A DNA stretch of 64,000 bases, taken from Actinocorallia herbida. Lineage in GTDB: Bacteria; Actinomycetota; Actinomycetes; Streptosporangiales; Streptosporangiaceae. The stretch covers positions 5,332,001-5,396,000 of the forward strand of contig NZ_RJKE01000001.1 of the NCBI RefSeq assembly GCF_003751225.1, given 5' to 3'. Positions 43,859 to 53,205 of the stretch are shown here, one piece after another. The notes under the pieces are model-generated. The model was not told the DNA's origin. It saw only the letters and a list, made by a program, of their open reading frames with translations, and made no database searches. The translations under genes and the position numbers were made by a program. Position 1 is the stretch's first letter. The number at the start of each line of letters is the position of its first letter.

Positions 43859-46800
43859 TCAGCGGGCCGGAGTCCCGGGTGGGGGTTCCTGGTCGGTGAA
43901 GCGGGGCCGGTCGCCTTCGGCGATCCGGCGCCAGGCGCGGCGGTACACGTCGGCGACGGGTTCGGTGGGGACGACGGCGGTCAGCGGGGCGGTGCCGCGG
44001 GCGGAGAAGGGGTAGAGGGCCTGCTTCCACTCCTCCATCGGCACCCGGGGGCCGTCGGCCTCGGCCCACGGGCAGGGCAGGAACAGGCCGCGGCCCGCCT
44101 TCGGGCGGCGGACCATCGCGACGAGGTCGGTGGCGGCGAGCTCCTTGCGGGCCGCGGCCAGGCGGGCGGGCCGCCACCCGGTCCAGCGGGCGGTGTGGCG
44201 GTCGGTCGGGTCGGGCATCGCCAGCAGCATGAGGTACACCGCCGCGGCGTCCCGGGAGACGCCGTACCGCTCGGCGGCCTCGGCCACGACCTCGGGCACG
44301 GACCTCGACGGGTCCTGGGGCCACCAGATGCCGTCCTTGAGCCGGTCGCCTTCGGCGGGGTCGCCCGGGTCGGCGAGCAGCGCCGCGAAACGCTCGTCGA
44401 GCGCCGTCCGGAAGGCGATCTCGACGGCATGCGGCTCGCCGCGCAGCAGGGGCAACCGCGGCTCGTCCGCCAGCCGCGCGACGAGGAGGCCGGGCCGGTA
44501 CCGGGAGACGCCGGTTTTGAGGAGGATCGCGCCGTACCGCTCCCATCCGTCGCCCTCCTCCTCGGGGGCCTCTCCCACCGCCTTCTTGAAGTCCGCGATG
44601 TCGATCTGGTCCGGCAGCCCGAGGACGAGCCCGGGGTGGGCGAGGCGCTCGCGCACAGCGGCGAGCCCCGCCGGGAGCAGCGTCCGCAGCCGGTCGCCCG
44701 CGGGCAGCCGGTGCGCCAGCCAGGCCAGCGTCCGCACCGAGGACTCCAGCACGGCCGCGGTGAACCCCTCCCGGACAACGGGCTCGAAACCGTAGCCGCG
44801 CGGCAGGAACTCCACGTCCAGCGAAAGGCTCGGGGCGTTCGCCGGGTCGAGCACCGCGCGCAGGTGGCGCTGCGCCCCCGTCCCGGTTCCGAACACCTGC
44901 TCCGCGGTGGTGAGGAGGTCCTCGGGCACCATCGTGCGCCAGGGGACGCTCCCGTTCCACACCTCGGCGGCGGCGGCCACGTCCGGGCCCCGGCTCCACA
45001 GCAGCGCGGGTTCGGCGGGCAGCAGCGCGCCGACGAGCGCGCGGCGCACCTTCCCCGGCAGGGTCCGCAGGGACGACTGGGCGGCCGCGATCTCGGCGGC
45101 ATTGGGGCCGAGCACCTTGCGCACCCCGTCGAGCTGGGAGGAGTTTGTGCGTCCGGAGAGGCCGATGAGGCCGGACACCACGAGCCCGGCGATCGTCGGC
45201 GTCGCCCCGGTCAGCCTCGCGAACTCCTTGGCCGAAGCGGCGTGCCACGGGGCGGGCCCCTGCGCGTCGAGCAGCGCCAGCGTCTCCGCGATGGGGACGC
45301 CCGTCGTGCACTCGGCATAAGGGAGCACCTTCAGGACCTCGTACTCCCCCGGCGCCTCGAACCCACCCGACGGATCATGGCAGACCGCCCAGTACTCCGT
45401 CGGCGCGTCGATCGCCCCTTTCTCCTCTCCCACGACGGCGAAGAACGCCCCTCCCTCGCGCTGGTACCCGCGGCGGGGCGCGCGCTCGGCCTCCGCCGTC
45501 CCCGGCCGGACCCTGAACAGCCGCCAGGCCGCCGGATCGGCGTCGACGAGACCCGCGGCGTCGAGCAGGGCGAGCAGCTCCCGCAGGGCGGCCCGGTTGG
45601 GCTCCGGCACGATCCCGGACGCGGCCAGCAGCGTGAAGGCCGCGAGGGCGTCGGGCGCCCAGGTCAGGTCGAGGTCCTGGACGGGCAGCTCGATCCACGC
45701 GCCGACCGGGCCGTACCTGCCCTCCCGAAACCCGGCGAGCCTCCACAGCAGGTGCGCGGTCTCGGCCGGCCGACCCCCGAAAGAGCGGCCGCTCTGGTCC
45801 TCGCGCAGACCGTCGACGGCACGGAACACCGCTTGGTCTTCGGGCGATGCCGGACGCTCGGCGGGAACGCCGGGGACCGGCTCGAGCAGCCCGTCGACGT
45901 GCTCCTTCACCTCCGTCAGCCGGGCGGCCATCCGCATCGCGTCCGCGACGGCGTTCGCGATGCCCTCGATGAGCACCGCGTCGCCCACCCCGGGCAGTTC
46001 GGCGCGCACGCGCTCCTCGACGGCCTCCTCCGGCCCCGCCATGAGACGTGCGGCGAGGTCCCGGTCGACCCGGCGCAGCGCCCTCGATCCGCTCTCGTCA
46101 CGGGGCCGGAGCCGGACCCAGTAGTGCGCCGGCGGAATGCGGAACCGCTCCTTGAGCCTGCCGGACAGCAGGGTGTCGGCGAGGACGAGGCCGTCCGGGC
46201 CGATCAGGCGGCAGCGGCCGTATTCACCCTCTCCGTCGCGGGCGAGCGCACGCGGCGCGTCGTCGCCCGGCAGGGTCAGCGGCCACAGCGTGCCGTATCC
46301 GGCCAGCGCCGGGGTGGTGCGGCCGGCGAGGTCCTCGCCGCGCGCGGTGCCGTCGGGCAGCCGGACGGTGCGCTGCCCGAACAGCCCGCCGACGACCGCG
46401 CCGACCGGGGTCGGGCCCAGCTCGGGGAAGGGCGCGAGGAAGCCGTCCAGGAAGGCTTCGCCGGGCGCGGCGAAGAAGTCCGGCATGCCGGGCTCGGCGG
46501 GCCGCCCGGTGCCCGGGTCGAGCCTGTGCCAGGCGGGTCCTTCCGGCTGCGGGACGCGCGCCCAGAACGCCTCGCCGTCCGAGACGAGCTCGGCCGAGCC
46601 GGGCGCGGCCGCCTTTCCCGGCCGGATCACCGACGTGCCGGTCAGCCGGCCTCCGTCCGGCGCGTCCAGGCTGATCTGCGGGGACCTCCAGGGGCCGTTC
46701 AGGATCTGGCCGTTGAGGTGGTCGCCCGCCAGGCGCAGCACCCGGTGGGGCTCCGTGTGCCAGTACCCGGAGATCTCGCCGTCCACGGCCCGCCACTGGA

Positions 46801-48661
46801 CGAGCAGCCGACCGTCCACGAAGCGGAAGCCGAGCGGGCGGCGGGCGGGCGCCCGCAGCTCGTGGTCGAGGACGACCCCGGAGCCGTCCAGGACCATGGC
46901 GCGTCTGTCTCCGGCCAGGACCAGGTAGGGCCACTCCTCGGCGATCAGCGGATCGCCCGCGCCGCGCGGCGGGAAGAGCTCGGCCATGGCCTCCTCCAGG
47001 GCGGGCCAGACGAGTTCGGCGAACAGGCCGCCGCGCAGGGTCCTGGCCAGCAGGCCGGCGGGGTCCACCGACAGCAGCGCGGTGCGCGCCTCCGCACCGG
47101 CGGTGCGCAGGATCTCGGGGCGGAGCTCCTGGACTCTCGTGAGCGCGCCCCACGTGGGGAGCGCGGGTTCGGCGGCGTGCCGCGCCCGCTCCAGGGCGAG
47201 GCCCCGCAGGTGCGGGCGCAGCGCGGCCGACGCGTAGAGGATCCTCTCGTGCTCGCTGCCGTGGTGGTGCGCCCTGCTGACCGCGTAACGAAGGCTCTCG
47301 GCGAAGCGCTCGTCGGCGCACAGCGCGGCGAGATCACGGCGGTTCTCGTCCCGGGTCCATGCGGTGAGGTCCACCCCGCGCCAGGTGGGAACGGCGACGG
47401 GCAGGCCGAGCCCGAGCAGCAGGTCGAGCAGGTCGACGTTCCCGGGGCACGCCAAGGGAGCGCCCCGCTCGGCGATCTCGGTCCGCAACCGGCCCGCCAT
47501 CGGCGTGATCAGGGCCTCCAGGAGGATCGACCTCCTGGAGAAGTCCTCACCGAGCGCCTCCAGCACGCCTTCGAGGAAGCCCAGCGCGCCGCCCTCGACG
47601 TCCTCGCCCGCCGCCCCGTCCGCGAGCAGCGAGGTGGCGCCGCTCTCCTCCAGGACGCCGATCCAGGATTCGACGAGCCCGGTCCTGGTGCGCCAGGTGG
47701 CGCGGAAGGTGAGATGCCGCAGGACGGCCGGGGTGAGGTCGAGCAGGACGCGGCGGACCTCGGGGCGTTCCCTGGCCAGCGCCTTCAGCGTCGTCCGCTG
47801 CTTCGTCCACCAGTTCTGCGGTGCGAGCGCGGTGGCCGGGAACGTCAGCAGTTCGGCGAGGTGGTCGCACTCGATCCGGCCGGTGTCCGCGGACGCGGCC
47901 TTCGCGAGCCGCCGGAGGTCGGTGACCATCGACACCGCCGGGGGCACGCCGCCCGACGTCCGCCGCACGGCGAGGCGCAGGTACCGCGCCAAGGCCTCGT
48001 CCGCGGGAAGGCGCAAGGCGAGTGCCCGGGAGTGGTCCGAGAGCGACACCGAAGGAAGCACCCCTGTCAGGGAGAACTCCGTGAAGACCTCGTCGAGCCT
48101 GTCCCAGTCGATCGGCAGGCCGTGGACGTCCTCGGCTTTGCGGGCCGCGGTGAACATGCGGACCGCGCAGGCGGGCTGCCCGGCGGCCACGAACTCCCTG
48201 GCCGCGCGCTCGAAGTACGTCGGCAGGAGGTGCGGCAGCGACTCGGCGATCCGCTCGCCGAGCGCGAGGAACCCGTCGAGGGCGGCCCGCGGGCGGGCCG
48301 CCGCCAGGCCGGACAACCGGTCGATCTCCGGGAGCAGCGCGAGCGCGCGGGACGCGTCCTGCGGATGATGCACCAGCGCCCACCCGGGGAACGCCAGGCT
48401 CCGGCTCGCCCCGAACCCGACGACCTCGGCGGGCCCGAATCGCTCCAGTCCGTGGAAGGCGGCCGCGGCGTCCTCGGCCGCGCCGATCCGCTCCGGAACC
48501 AGCCGGACGACCGTGCGCCCGGGAAGACCGGGCCGCCGGTAGGCACGGGCGGTGATGGGAACGCCCGCACCCGGGTCGGCGGTGTCCGGGTGCAGGTAGG
48601 CGCCCGCCTTCAGCTCCTGGGCGGTTCCGCCTTCGGACGGGTCGTCGATGGTCTCGTTCAC
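43859..48661 (-). CDS. Giant 1,600-residue protein of unknown function
   Basis: I chose GTG 48661 because GAGGGGAG lies 6 bases upstream. The 1,600 residues show no signal peptide or convincing membrane helix. Residues ~1-560 are helical and Leu/Ala/Arg-rich, solenoid-like (SLPHLLPTYFERAAREFVAA). Residues ~570-760 are beta-rich with propeller-like phrases: WPYLVLAGDRRAMVLDGSG, GFRFVDGRLLVQW, ISGYWHTEPHRVLRL. Residues ~800-1600 are mixed and end with DGIWWPQDPSRSVPEVVAEA and GLFLPCPWAEADGPRVP. No Walker, nuclease or protease motif was found. Similar very large proteins sit beside MoxR ATPase and VWA genes in some actinobacteria, but no such partner is here. The function cannot be given. Confidence 0.85.
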   Translation of the reverse strand: MNETIDDPSEGGTAQELKAGAYLHPDTADPGAGVPITARAYRRPGLPGRTVVRLVPERIGAAEDAAAAFHGLERFGPAEVVGFGASRSLAFPGWALVHHPQDASRALALLPEIDRLSGLAAARPRAALDGFLALGERIAESLPHLLPTYFERAAREFVAAGQPACAVRMFTAARKAEDVHGLPIDWDRLDEVFTEFSLTGVLPSVSLSDHSRALALRLPADEALARYLRLAVRRTSGGVPPAVSMVTDLRRLAKAASADTGRIECDHLAELLTFPATALAPQNWWTKQRTTLKALARERPEVRRVLLDLTPAVLRHLTFRATWRTRTGLVESWIGVLEESGATSLLADGAAGEDVEGGALGFLEGVLEALGEDFSRRSILLEALITPMAGRLRTEIAERGAPLACPGNVDLLDLLLGLGLPVAVPTWRGVDLTAWTRDENRRDLAALCADERFAESLRYAVSRAHHHGSEHERILYASAALRPHLRGLALERARHAAEPALPTWGALTRVQELRPEILRTAGAEARTALLSVDPAGLLARTLRGGLFAELVWPALEEAMAELFPPRGAGDPLIAEEWPYLVLAGDRRAMVLDGSGVVLDHELRAPARRPLGFRFVDGRLLVQWRAVDGEISGYWHTEPHRVLRLAGDHLNGQILNGPWRSPQISLDAPDGGRLTGTSVIRPGKAAAPGSAELVSDGEAFWARVPQPEGPAWHRLDPGTGRPAEPGMPDFFAAPGEAFLDGFLAPFPELGPTPVGAVVGGLFGQRTVRLPDGTARGEDLAGRTTPALAGYGTLWPLTLPGDDAPRALARDGEGEYGRCRLIGPDGLVLADTLLSGRLKERFRIPPAHYWVRLRPRDESGSRALRRVDRDLAARLMAGPEEAVEERVRAELPGVGDAVLIEGIANAVADAMRMAARLTEVKEHVDGLLEPVPGVPAERPASPEDQAVFRAVDGLREDQSGRSFGGRPAETAHLLWRLAGFREGRYGPVGAWIELPVQDLDLTWAPDALAAFTLLAASGIVPEPNRAALRELLALLDAAGLVDADPAAWRLFRVRPGTAEAERAPRRGYQREGGAFFAVVGEEKGAIDAPTEYWAVCHDPSGGFEAPGEYEVLKVLPYAECTTGVPIAETLALLDAQGPAPWHAASAKEFARLTGATPTIAGLVVSGLIGLSGRTNSSQLDGVRKVLGPNAAEIAAAQSSLRTLPGKVRRALVGALLPAEPALLWSRGPDVAAAAEVWNGSVPWRTMVPEDLLTTAEQVFGTGTGAQRHLRAVLDPANAPSLSLDVEFLPRGYGFEPVVREGFTAAVLESSVRTLAWLAHRLPAGDRLRTLLPAGLAAVRERLAHPGLVLGLPDQIDIADFKKAVGEAPEEEGDGWERYGAILLKTGVSRYRPGLLVARLADEPRLPLLRGEPHAVEIAFRTALDERFAALLADPGDPAEGDRLKDGIWWPQDPSRSVPEVVAEAAERYGVSRDAAAVYLMLLAMPDPTDRHTARWTGWRPARLAAARKELAATDLVAMVRRPKAGRGLFLPCPWAEADGPRVPMEEWKQALYPFSARGTAPLTAVVPTEPVADVYRRAWRRIAEGDRPRFTDQEPPPGTPAR

Positions 48662-49061
48662 TGGTTCTCCCCTCGCACGACGGCCCGCTGCCGCGGCGCC
48701 TGCGCACTGCCCATGACTCGGCGCCCCGGAGCTCTCTCCGGGGTCAGGCCCGGCGGCCGCAGGGCGGGGGATCCGCGGCACGCCGCACCGCGGCATCTCC
48801 TGCCGCGGCGCTCCGCCGACCGTTCCCCCCGCAAGGAGGCGGATCCGGCCGACACGATCTTCACCAGAGAACCTAGCGACCGGCACCGACAGTCCGCAGG
48901 CACGATCCGCCGGACTCGACCGCCCAGATCGGATCGGTTCCGCCCAGGGGCATGATCCGCGACGGGCGGTGACTCTTCGTGAGGTTCACCCATGCCTGGC
49001 AGGCCGGGCGCCGCACCCGCACCCGCACCCACGCCACCACGCGACGACCATTCGCCGGGGT
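48662..49061. other. 400-base gap without a recognised gene
   Basis: The gap lies between the start of the giant gene and the end of the TetR gene and should hold the promoter of the former (a TAGGTT-like box reads on the minus strand near 48870). It contains a short CCGCACCC-type repeat around 49010-49030. No RNA gene, coding remnant or clear terminator was seen. Confidence 0.5.
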
Positions 49062-49724
49062 CTACTCGGCGAGGGTGCGCGGGGTGGTGCCGGGGAGGCC
49101 CAGGGCGCGGATCCAGATCTTGTTGATGGTGGCGATCAGGGTCTGGGCGTCGTATTCGACGCCCTCGTAGGACCAGGCCATGACGACGCGCTCGACCATC
49201 AGGGTCAGGGCGTGGGCGGTGTGGCGCGGGTCCAGATCGGGGTAGGCCACGCCGGCCTTCTGCCACTCGGCGATCGCGCGGGTGACCCTGCTCTGGAAGT
49301 GGTCGGCGACCTCGCCCCACTGGGCCTGGAGCCGCTCGTCCTCGTCGCGCGCCTGGTAGACGGCCTGCAGCACGTGGGCGTTGCGCCGGAACGCCTCGAT
49401 GTAGACCCGGTTGACCTCTTCGATGCGGCGGACGGGGTCCTGCTGGGAGCTGACATGGTCCGGAGCAATTCCGGTCAGATCTGCCGAAACTTCCTTCATC
49501 AGCTCGAACAGCAGATCGTGCTTGGACCGGTAGTAGTTGTAGAGCGTCCCCGCTCCCACCTTCGCCTCTGCGCTGATGTCGGCGAGCCGGGCGTTGTGGA
49601 AGCCGTCCCGCTCGAAGACGACCCGCGCCGCGTCGCGCAGACGCTGCGGCGTGGTCTCGCGGCGCCGGTCGACACGGGTGCGCGCCCGGCGCGCGCCGTC
49701 GGTCTCGGCGGCGGGTTCGGGCAT
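49062..49724 (-). CDS. TetR-family transcriptional regulator
   Basis: 220 residues from ATG 49724 (AGGT upstream); GTG 49733 is a poorer alternative. The N-terminal TetR helix-turn-helix reads RLRDAARVVFERDGFHNARL, ADISAEAKVGAGTLYNYYRS and KHDLLFELM. The C-terminal ligand domain includes QAVYQARDEDERLQAQWGEV. It is divergent from the branched-chain-type ABC importer operon, separated by ~200 bases containing a TTGACGTCAA palindrome. Repression of the importer and GMC oxidoreductase genes is inferred. The ligand may be the imported compound or an acyl-CoA-like derivative. Confidence 0.92.
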   Translation of the reverse strand: MPEPAAETDGARRARTRVDRRRETTPQRLRDAARVVFERDGFHNARLADISAEAKVGAGTLYNYYRSKHDLLFELMKEVSADLTGIAPDHVSSQQDPVRRIEEVNRVYIEAFRRNAHVLQAVYQARDEDERLQAQWGEVADHFQSRVTRAIAEWQKAGVAYPDLDPRHTAHALTLMVERVVMAWSYEGVEYDAQTLIATINKIWIRALGLPGTTPRTLAE

Positions 49725-49806
49725 GGCCGACACCTCGTCTCGATGATCACGGGAAACGCCGACCCTACCAGCCGCTTCGGAGAGGCAGAATTCCCCAAGG
49801 TAGAGG

Positions 49807-49836
49807 TTGACGTCAATCTCACTCTTAAATTAGGTT
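49807..49836 (+). promoter_or_regulatory. Promoter/operator of the LivK-GMC operon
   Basis: The 10-base palindrome TTGACGTCAA (49807-49816) includes a -35-like TTGACG. TAGGTT (49831-49836) sits 18 bases further on as a possible -10. A repressor binding the palindrome would block the -35. The site is in the TetR/ABC divergent region and is proposed as the TetR operator. Confidence 0.45.
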
Positions 49837-49930
49837 CGGCCCCGCGTGACACGGCTCACACCCCCCTGAGCCGCGGGCCTGCCAGGTCTCCCTGGCAGGC
49901 GCACGCGAACCAGAGATGCGAGGGCATTCG

Positions 49931-51184
49931 ATGAAACCGACCACGCACAAGGGCTCGGCCCTGTCGCGAGTTCTGCTGAGCGCCGGGATGGGCCTCCTGC
50001 TCACGGCCGCCGCCGCCTGCGGCGGCGCCGACCAGCCCTCCGACGAGCCGACCCTGACGGGCGAGCCGATCAAGGTCGGCCTGTTCAACCCGGACAAGGG
50101 CGCGGTGGCGGTCCCCGCGGTGAAGTCCGGCATGGACGCGGCCGTGAGCTACATCGCCAAGGAGCTGAAGGGCGTCAAGGGGCGTCCGATCGTGGTCGAG
50201 TCCTGCTCGGTCGACGGCACTCCTGAGTCCACCATCGGCTGCGCCAACAAGTTCGTCCAGGAAGGCGTCGTCGCGGCCTTCGACGGCTTCAACCTCAGCT
50301 CCAGCGCCGGCATCGGCATCCTCGAAGCGGCCAAGATCCCGCTGGTCGGCCAGATCCCGTTCGACCAGACCACCGGGAGCACCGCGTCCGGACGCGTCTT
50401 CCTCGGCTCGCCGCAGGCGTCGTTCCTCGTCGGCGCCCTGCAGGGGTTCAAGGCCGAGGGCAAGACGTCGGCGACGCTGACGCTGGTGGACACCCCCTCG
50501 TCCCACAAGACCGTCGAGACCCAGCTGATCCCGCTGGCCAAGGCCATCGGGATCAAGGCGACCGGCCTGTACTTCTCGCCCACGAACCCGAACTTCAGCG
50601 CCCTGGCGGCCACCATCGCCTCCACCAAGCCCGACGTCGCGGGCCTGATCGCCTCGCCGAACGCCTCGATCTGCACCCAGCTGATCAAGAACCTGCGGTC
50701 GGTCGGCTACTCGGGCTCCGTCTTCGTCGCCGCGTGCACGGCCTTCATCAAGTCGGACCCGGCGGACGCGCCCGGAGCGACCCTGTACTCGTCCGTGTGG
50801 CTGCCCGGTACGGAGAAGTACGCGCCCAAGGCGGCGGTCGACAACCTCAAGGTCGCGACCGAGTACGTGTCGAAGACCAGCGGTCCGCCGGACTTCTACG
50901 CCTACGCCCAGTTCGCCACCGTCGTGGACTTCGCCCGCGCCCTGGCCGCCGCGCCCTCGCTCGACAACCTGACGGGCGCGACCGTGCTGTCCACGCTCCA
51001 GGGCCTGAAGGACTTCGACACCTTCCTCGGACCCAAGATCACCTGCGGCAAGGCCACCACGCCGAACTGCACCACGCAGATGCTCCTGTTCACCGTGCAG
51101 GACGACCTGACGCTCAAGCCCGTCACCGGCGACTGGATCACCCCGCTCCCGGCGATCATGGCGAACATCCCCGGCGCAAGCTGA
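49931..51184 (+). CDS. ABC solute-binding lipoprotein, branched-chain amino-acid/amide type
   Basis: 417 residues from ATG 49931. The signal peptide ends in LLTAAAAC (Cys30) followed by GG. The mature domain is a type I periplasmic-binding fold (Peripla_BP_6): PIKVGLFNPDKGAVAVPAVK, GMDAAVSYIAKELKGVKGRP, VESCSVDGTPESTIGCANKF and an ADVAGLIASP-like middle. Family members bind branched-chain amino acids, amides, urea, short-chain acids or aromatic acids. It is followed 14 bases later by the fused permease gene. The neighbouring GMC oxidoreductase suggests a non-amino-acid ligand such as an alcohol-bearing or terpenoid-like compound (inference). Confidence 0.92.
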   Translation: MKPTTHKGSALSRVLLSAGMGLLLTAAAACGGADQPSDEPTLTGEPIKVGLFNPDKGAVAVPAVKSGMDAAVSYIAKELKGVKGRPIVVESCSVDGTPESTIGCANKFVQEGVVAAFDGFNLSSSAGIGILEAAKIPLVGQIPFDQTTGSTASGRVFLGSPQASFLVGALQGFKAEGKTSATLTLVDTPSSHKTVETQLIPLAKAIGIKATGLYFSPTNPNFSALAATIASTKPDVAGLIASPNASICTQLIKNLRSVGYSGSVFVAACTAFIKSDPADAPGATLYSSVWLPGTEKYAPKAAVDNLKVATEYVSKTSGPPDFYAYAQFATVVDFARALAAAPSLDNLTGATVLSTLQGLKDFDTFLGPKITCGKATTPNCTTQMLLFTVQDDLTLKPVTGDWITPLPAIMANIPGAS

Positions 51185-51198
51185 GCGACTGAACCCCC

Positions 51199-53205
51199 AT
51201 GAACGATCTTCTGCAATTCGCCGTCATCGGCTTCTCCACCGGAGCCGTCTACGCGGTGCTCGGCGTGTCCCTCGTCAGCCTCTACGTCGCCACCGGCGTC
51301 ATCAACTTCGCCCAGGGGTCGGTGGCGCTGTGGGCGGTGTGGCAGGTCGCCGGGCTGCGCACGAACGGCGTGCTCGTCCTGCCGGTCGGCAGCGTCCAGC
51401 TGGGCTCAGGCCCGATGGACGTGTGGCCGGCGGTGCTCATCGGCGCGGCCGGCGGGCTCCTGTGGAGCCTGCTGGCCCACCTCCTGGTGTTCCGTCCGCT
51501 GCGCCGGGCCCCCGAGCTCGGCCAGGTCGTCGCGTCGGTCGGCGTGATGCTGTTCATCCAGGCCCTGGTCCCGCTGCGGTTCGACACCGAGACCCTCGGC
51601 GCGGATCCGAGCAGCCTCATCCCGCTCCCGGCGCTCACGTCGGAGGTCGTCACCTTCGGCGGGACCACGATCGCGGTGAGCAACCTGATCCTCGCCGCGG
51701 CCGCGATCGCGGTGGCGCTCGCCCTGGCCGGCTACTTCCGGTTCACCAGGATGGGCATCGCCACCAGGGCGGGCGCCGAGGACGAGCAGGCGCTGCGCCT
51801 GATGGGCTACTCGCCCGACAGGCTCGCCGCGTTCATGTGGGGGGCGACGGGCTTCGCGTCCGGGCTGATCGTGATCCTGGCGGCGCCGGCCATCGGCGGC
51901 CTGGACCCGACCAGCTACATGCTCTACGTCGTCCCGGCCCTCGCCGTCGCGCTCGTGGGCCGGCTGACGTCGATCGGCGTCGCCTGCGGCGCCGGTCTGG
52001 CCCTCGGCTCGGTCCAGCAGATCCTGCTGTTCCTGACGGCCAAGAGCTGGTGGCCGTCGTGGGCGCAGGCCGGCATCGGTGACGCGATCCCGTTCGTCAT
52101 CGTCGTGGTGGCGCTGTTCCTGCTCGGCCGCGGCATTCCCGAACGGGGCGCCCGCGACACCGGGGCGCAGCAGCCGGTGCGGGTGCCGCGGTTCAAGCCG
52201 CTCGGGATCGCGGCGCTCATCGCCGCGACGGCGCTCGCCATCGTGCTCACCACCGGCCAGTGGCGCTTCAGCCTGGTGATGTCGATCATCCTGACGCTGA
52301 TCGCGGCGTCGGTGGTGCTGCTGACCGGCTATCTGGGCCAGATCTCGCTGACCACGATGGCCTTCGCCGGCGCGGCCGGGTTCGCGCTCTCGAAGCTGAC
52401 GACGAACCTGCACCTGCCCTTCCCGTTGGCGATGCCGCTGGCGGCGCTGACCGCGACGGCCCTCGGGATCGTGGTCGGCGTGCCGGCGCTGCGCATCAGA
52501 GGCGCGCAGCTCGCGGTCGCGACCATCGCGGCGGCGCTCGCGATCCAGAGCTTCGTCTTCAACAATCCGGCCCTGACGCCCTACACGGGCAACCTGATCG
52601 CCGAACCGTCCCTGTTCGGGTTCTCGCTGGCCGTGCGGCAGGGCACCGACCTCATCACGCTGCAGTTCTCCTTCATGGTCCTCGTGGTCGTGGCGGCGCT
52701 GCTGATCGCCGTGGCGCGGCTGCTGTCCGGGGCCACCGGGCGGGCGTTCCTGGCCGTGCGGTCCAACGAGCGGGCCGCGGCGGCGGCGGGCGTGAACGTC
52801 CCGGCGGTCAAACTGCTCGGCTTCGCGCTGGCGTCGTTCCTGGCGGGGATCGGCGGCTGCCTGATCGGCTACAGCCACGGCCAGCTCTCGTCCGCCTCGT
52901 TCACCGTCCTCGTCGGCCTGGCCGTCCTGGCGACCACCTACGTCGGCGACATCACCCGCCTGTCCGGCGCGGTCCTCGCGGGCGTCGCCGGACCGCTGGG
53001 GCTGCTGTACCTGGTGTTCACCCAGACGATCGACCTGGGCCACTACTACACGCTCGTCGTGGCGGCCGCGATGCTGCTGCGCGTGGTCGTCTTCGCGCCC
53101 CACCGCAGCGCCGTCCCCGAATGGCTGCTCATCCGCCGTGCCCGGCGGTCCCCCGCGCAGCCGCCGGCCGCCGCCCACGCAACGGAGTCCGCCGATGCCC
53201 GATGA
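51199..53205 (+). CDS. Fused LivH-LivM permease of a branched-chain-type ABC importer
   Basis: 668 residues, about twice one permease. Residues ~1-310 match LivH: FSTGAVYAVLGVSLVSLYVA, GVINFAQGSVALWAVW, and the coupling region RAGAEDEQALRLMGYSPDRL. A polar linker (~312-335) follows. Residues ~335-645 match LivM: TGYLGQISLTTMAFAGAAGF, GIVVGVPALRIRGAQLAVAT, and the coupling loop RAFLAVRSNERAAAAAGVNV. The C-terminal tail is Pro/Ala-rich and cytoplasmic. A single chain therefore forms the whole membrane channel. Its 3' end overlaps the LivG start by 11 bases. Confidence 0.94.
   Translation: MNDLLQFAVIGFSTGAVYAVLGVSLVSLYVATGVINFAQGSVALWAVWQVAGLRTNGVLVLPVGSVQLGSGPMDVWPAVLIGAAGGLLWSLLAHLLVFRPLRRAPELGQVVASVGVMLFIQALVPLRFDTETLGADPSSLIPLPALTSEVVTFGGTTIAVSNLILAAAAIAVALALAGYFRFTRMGIATRAGAEDEQALRLMGYSPDRLAAFMWGATGFASGLIVILAAPAIGGLDPTSYMLYVVPALAVALVGRLTSIGVACGAGLALGSVQQILLFLTAKSWWPSWAQAGIGDAIPFVIVVVALFLLGRGIPERGARDTGAQQPVRVPRFKPLGIAALIAATALAIVLTTGQWRFSLVMSIILTLIAASVVLLTGYLGQISLTTMAFAGAAGFALSKLTTNLHLPFPLAMPLAALTATALGIVVGVPALRIRGAQLAVATIAAALAIQSFVFNNPALTPYTGNLIAEPSLFGFSLAVRQGTDLITLQFSFMVLVVVAALLIAVARLLSGATGRAFLAVRSNERAAAAAGVNVPAVKLLGFALASFLAGIGGCLIGYSHGQLSSASFTVLVGLAVLATTYVGDITRLSGAVLAGVAGPLGLLYLVFTQTIDLGHYYTLVVAAAMLLRVVVFAPHRSAVPEWLLIRRARRSPAQPPAAAHATESADAR

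Noticed and set aside
42509-48955. Plus-strand open frame of ~2,148 codons opposite the giant gene
   Set aside because: Long antisense frames are expected in high-GC DNA where third codon positions are G/C. Its translation is Arg/Gly/Gln/Glu-rich, lacks any domain and has no ribosome binding site; the minus-strand frame has normal protein composition.
49000-49035. CCGCACCC-type short repeat as a possible CRISPR or regulatory array
   Set aside because: There are only about three 6-base units with no spacers; it is simple-sequence DNA in a GC-rich gap.
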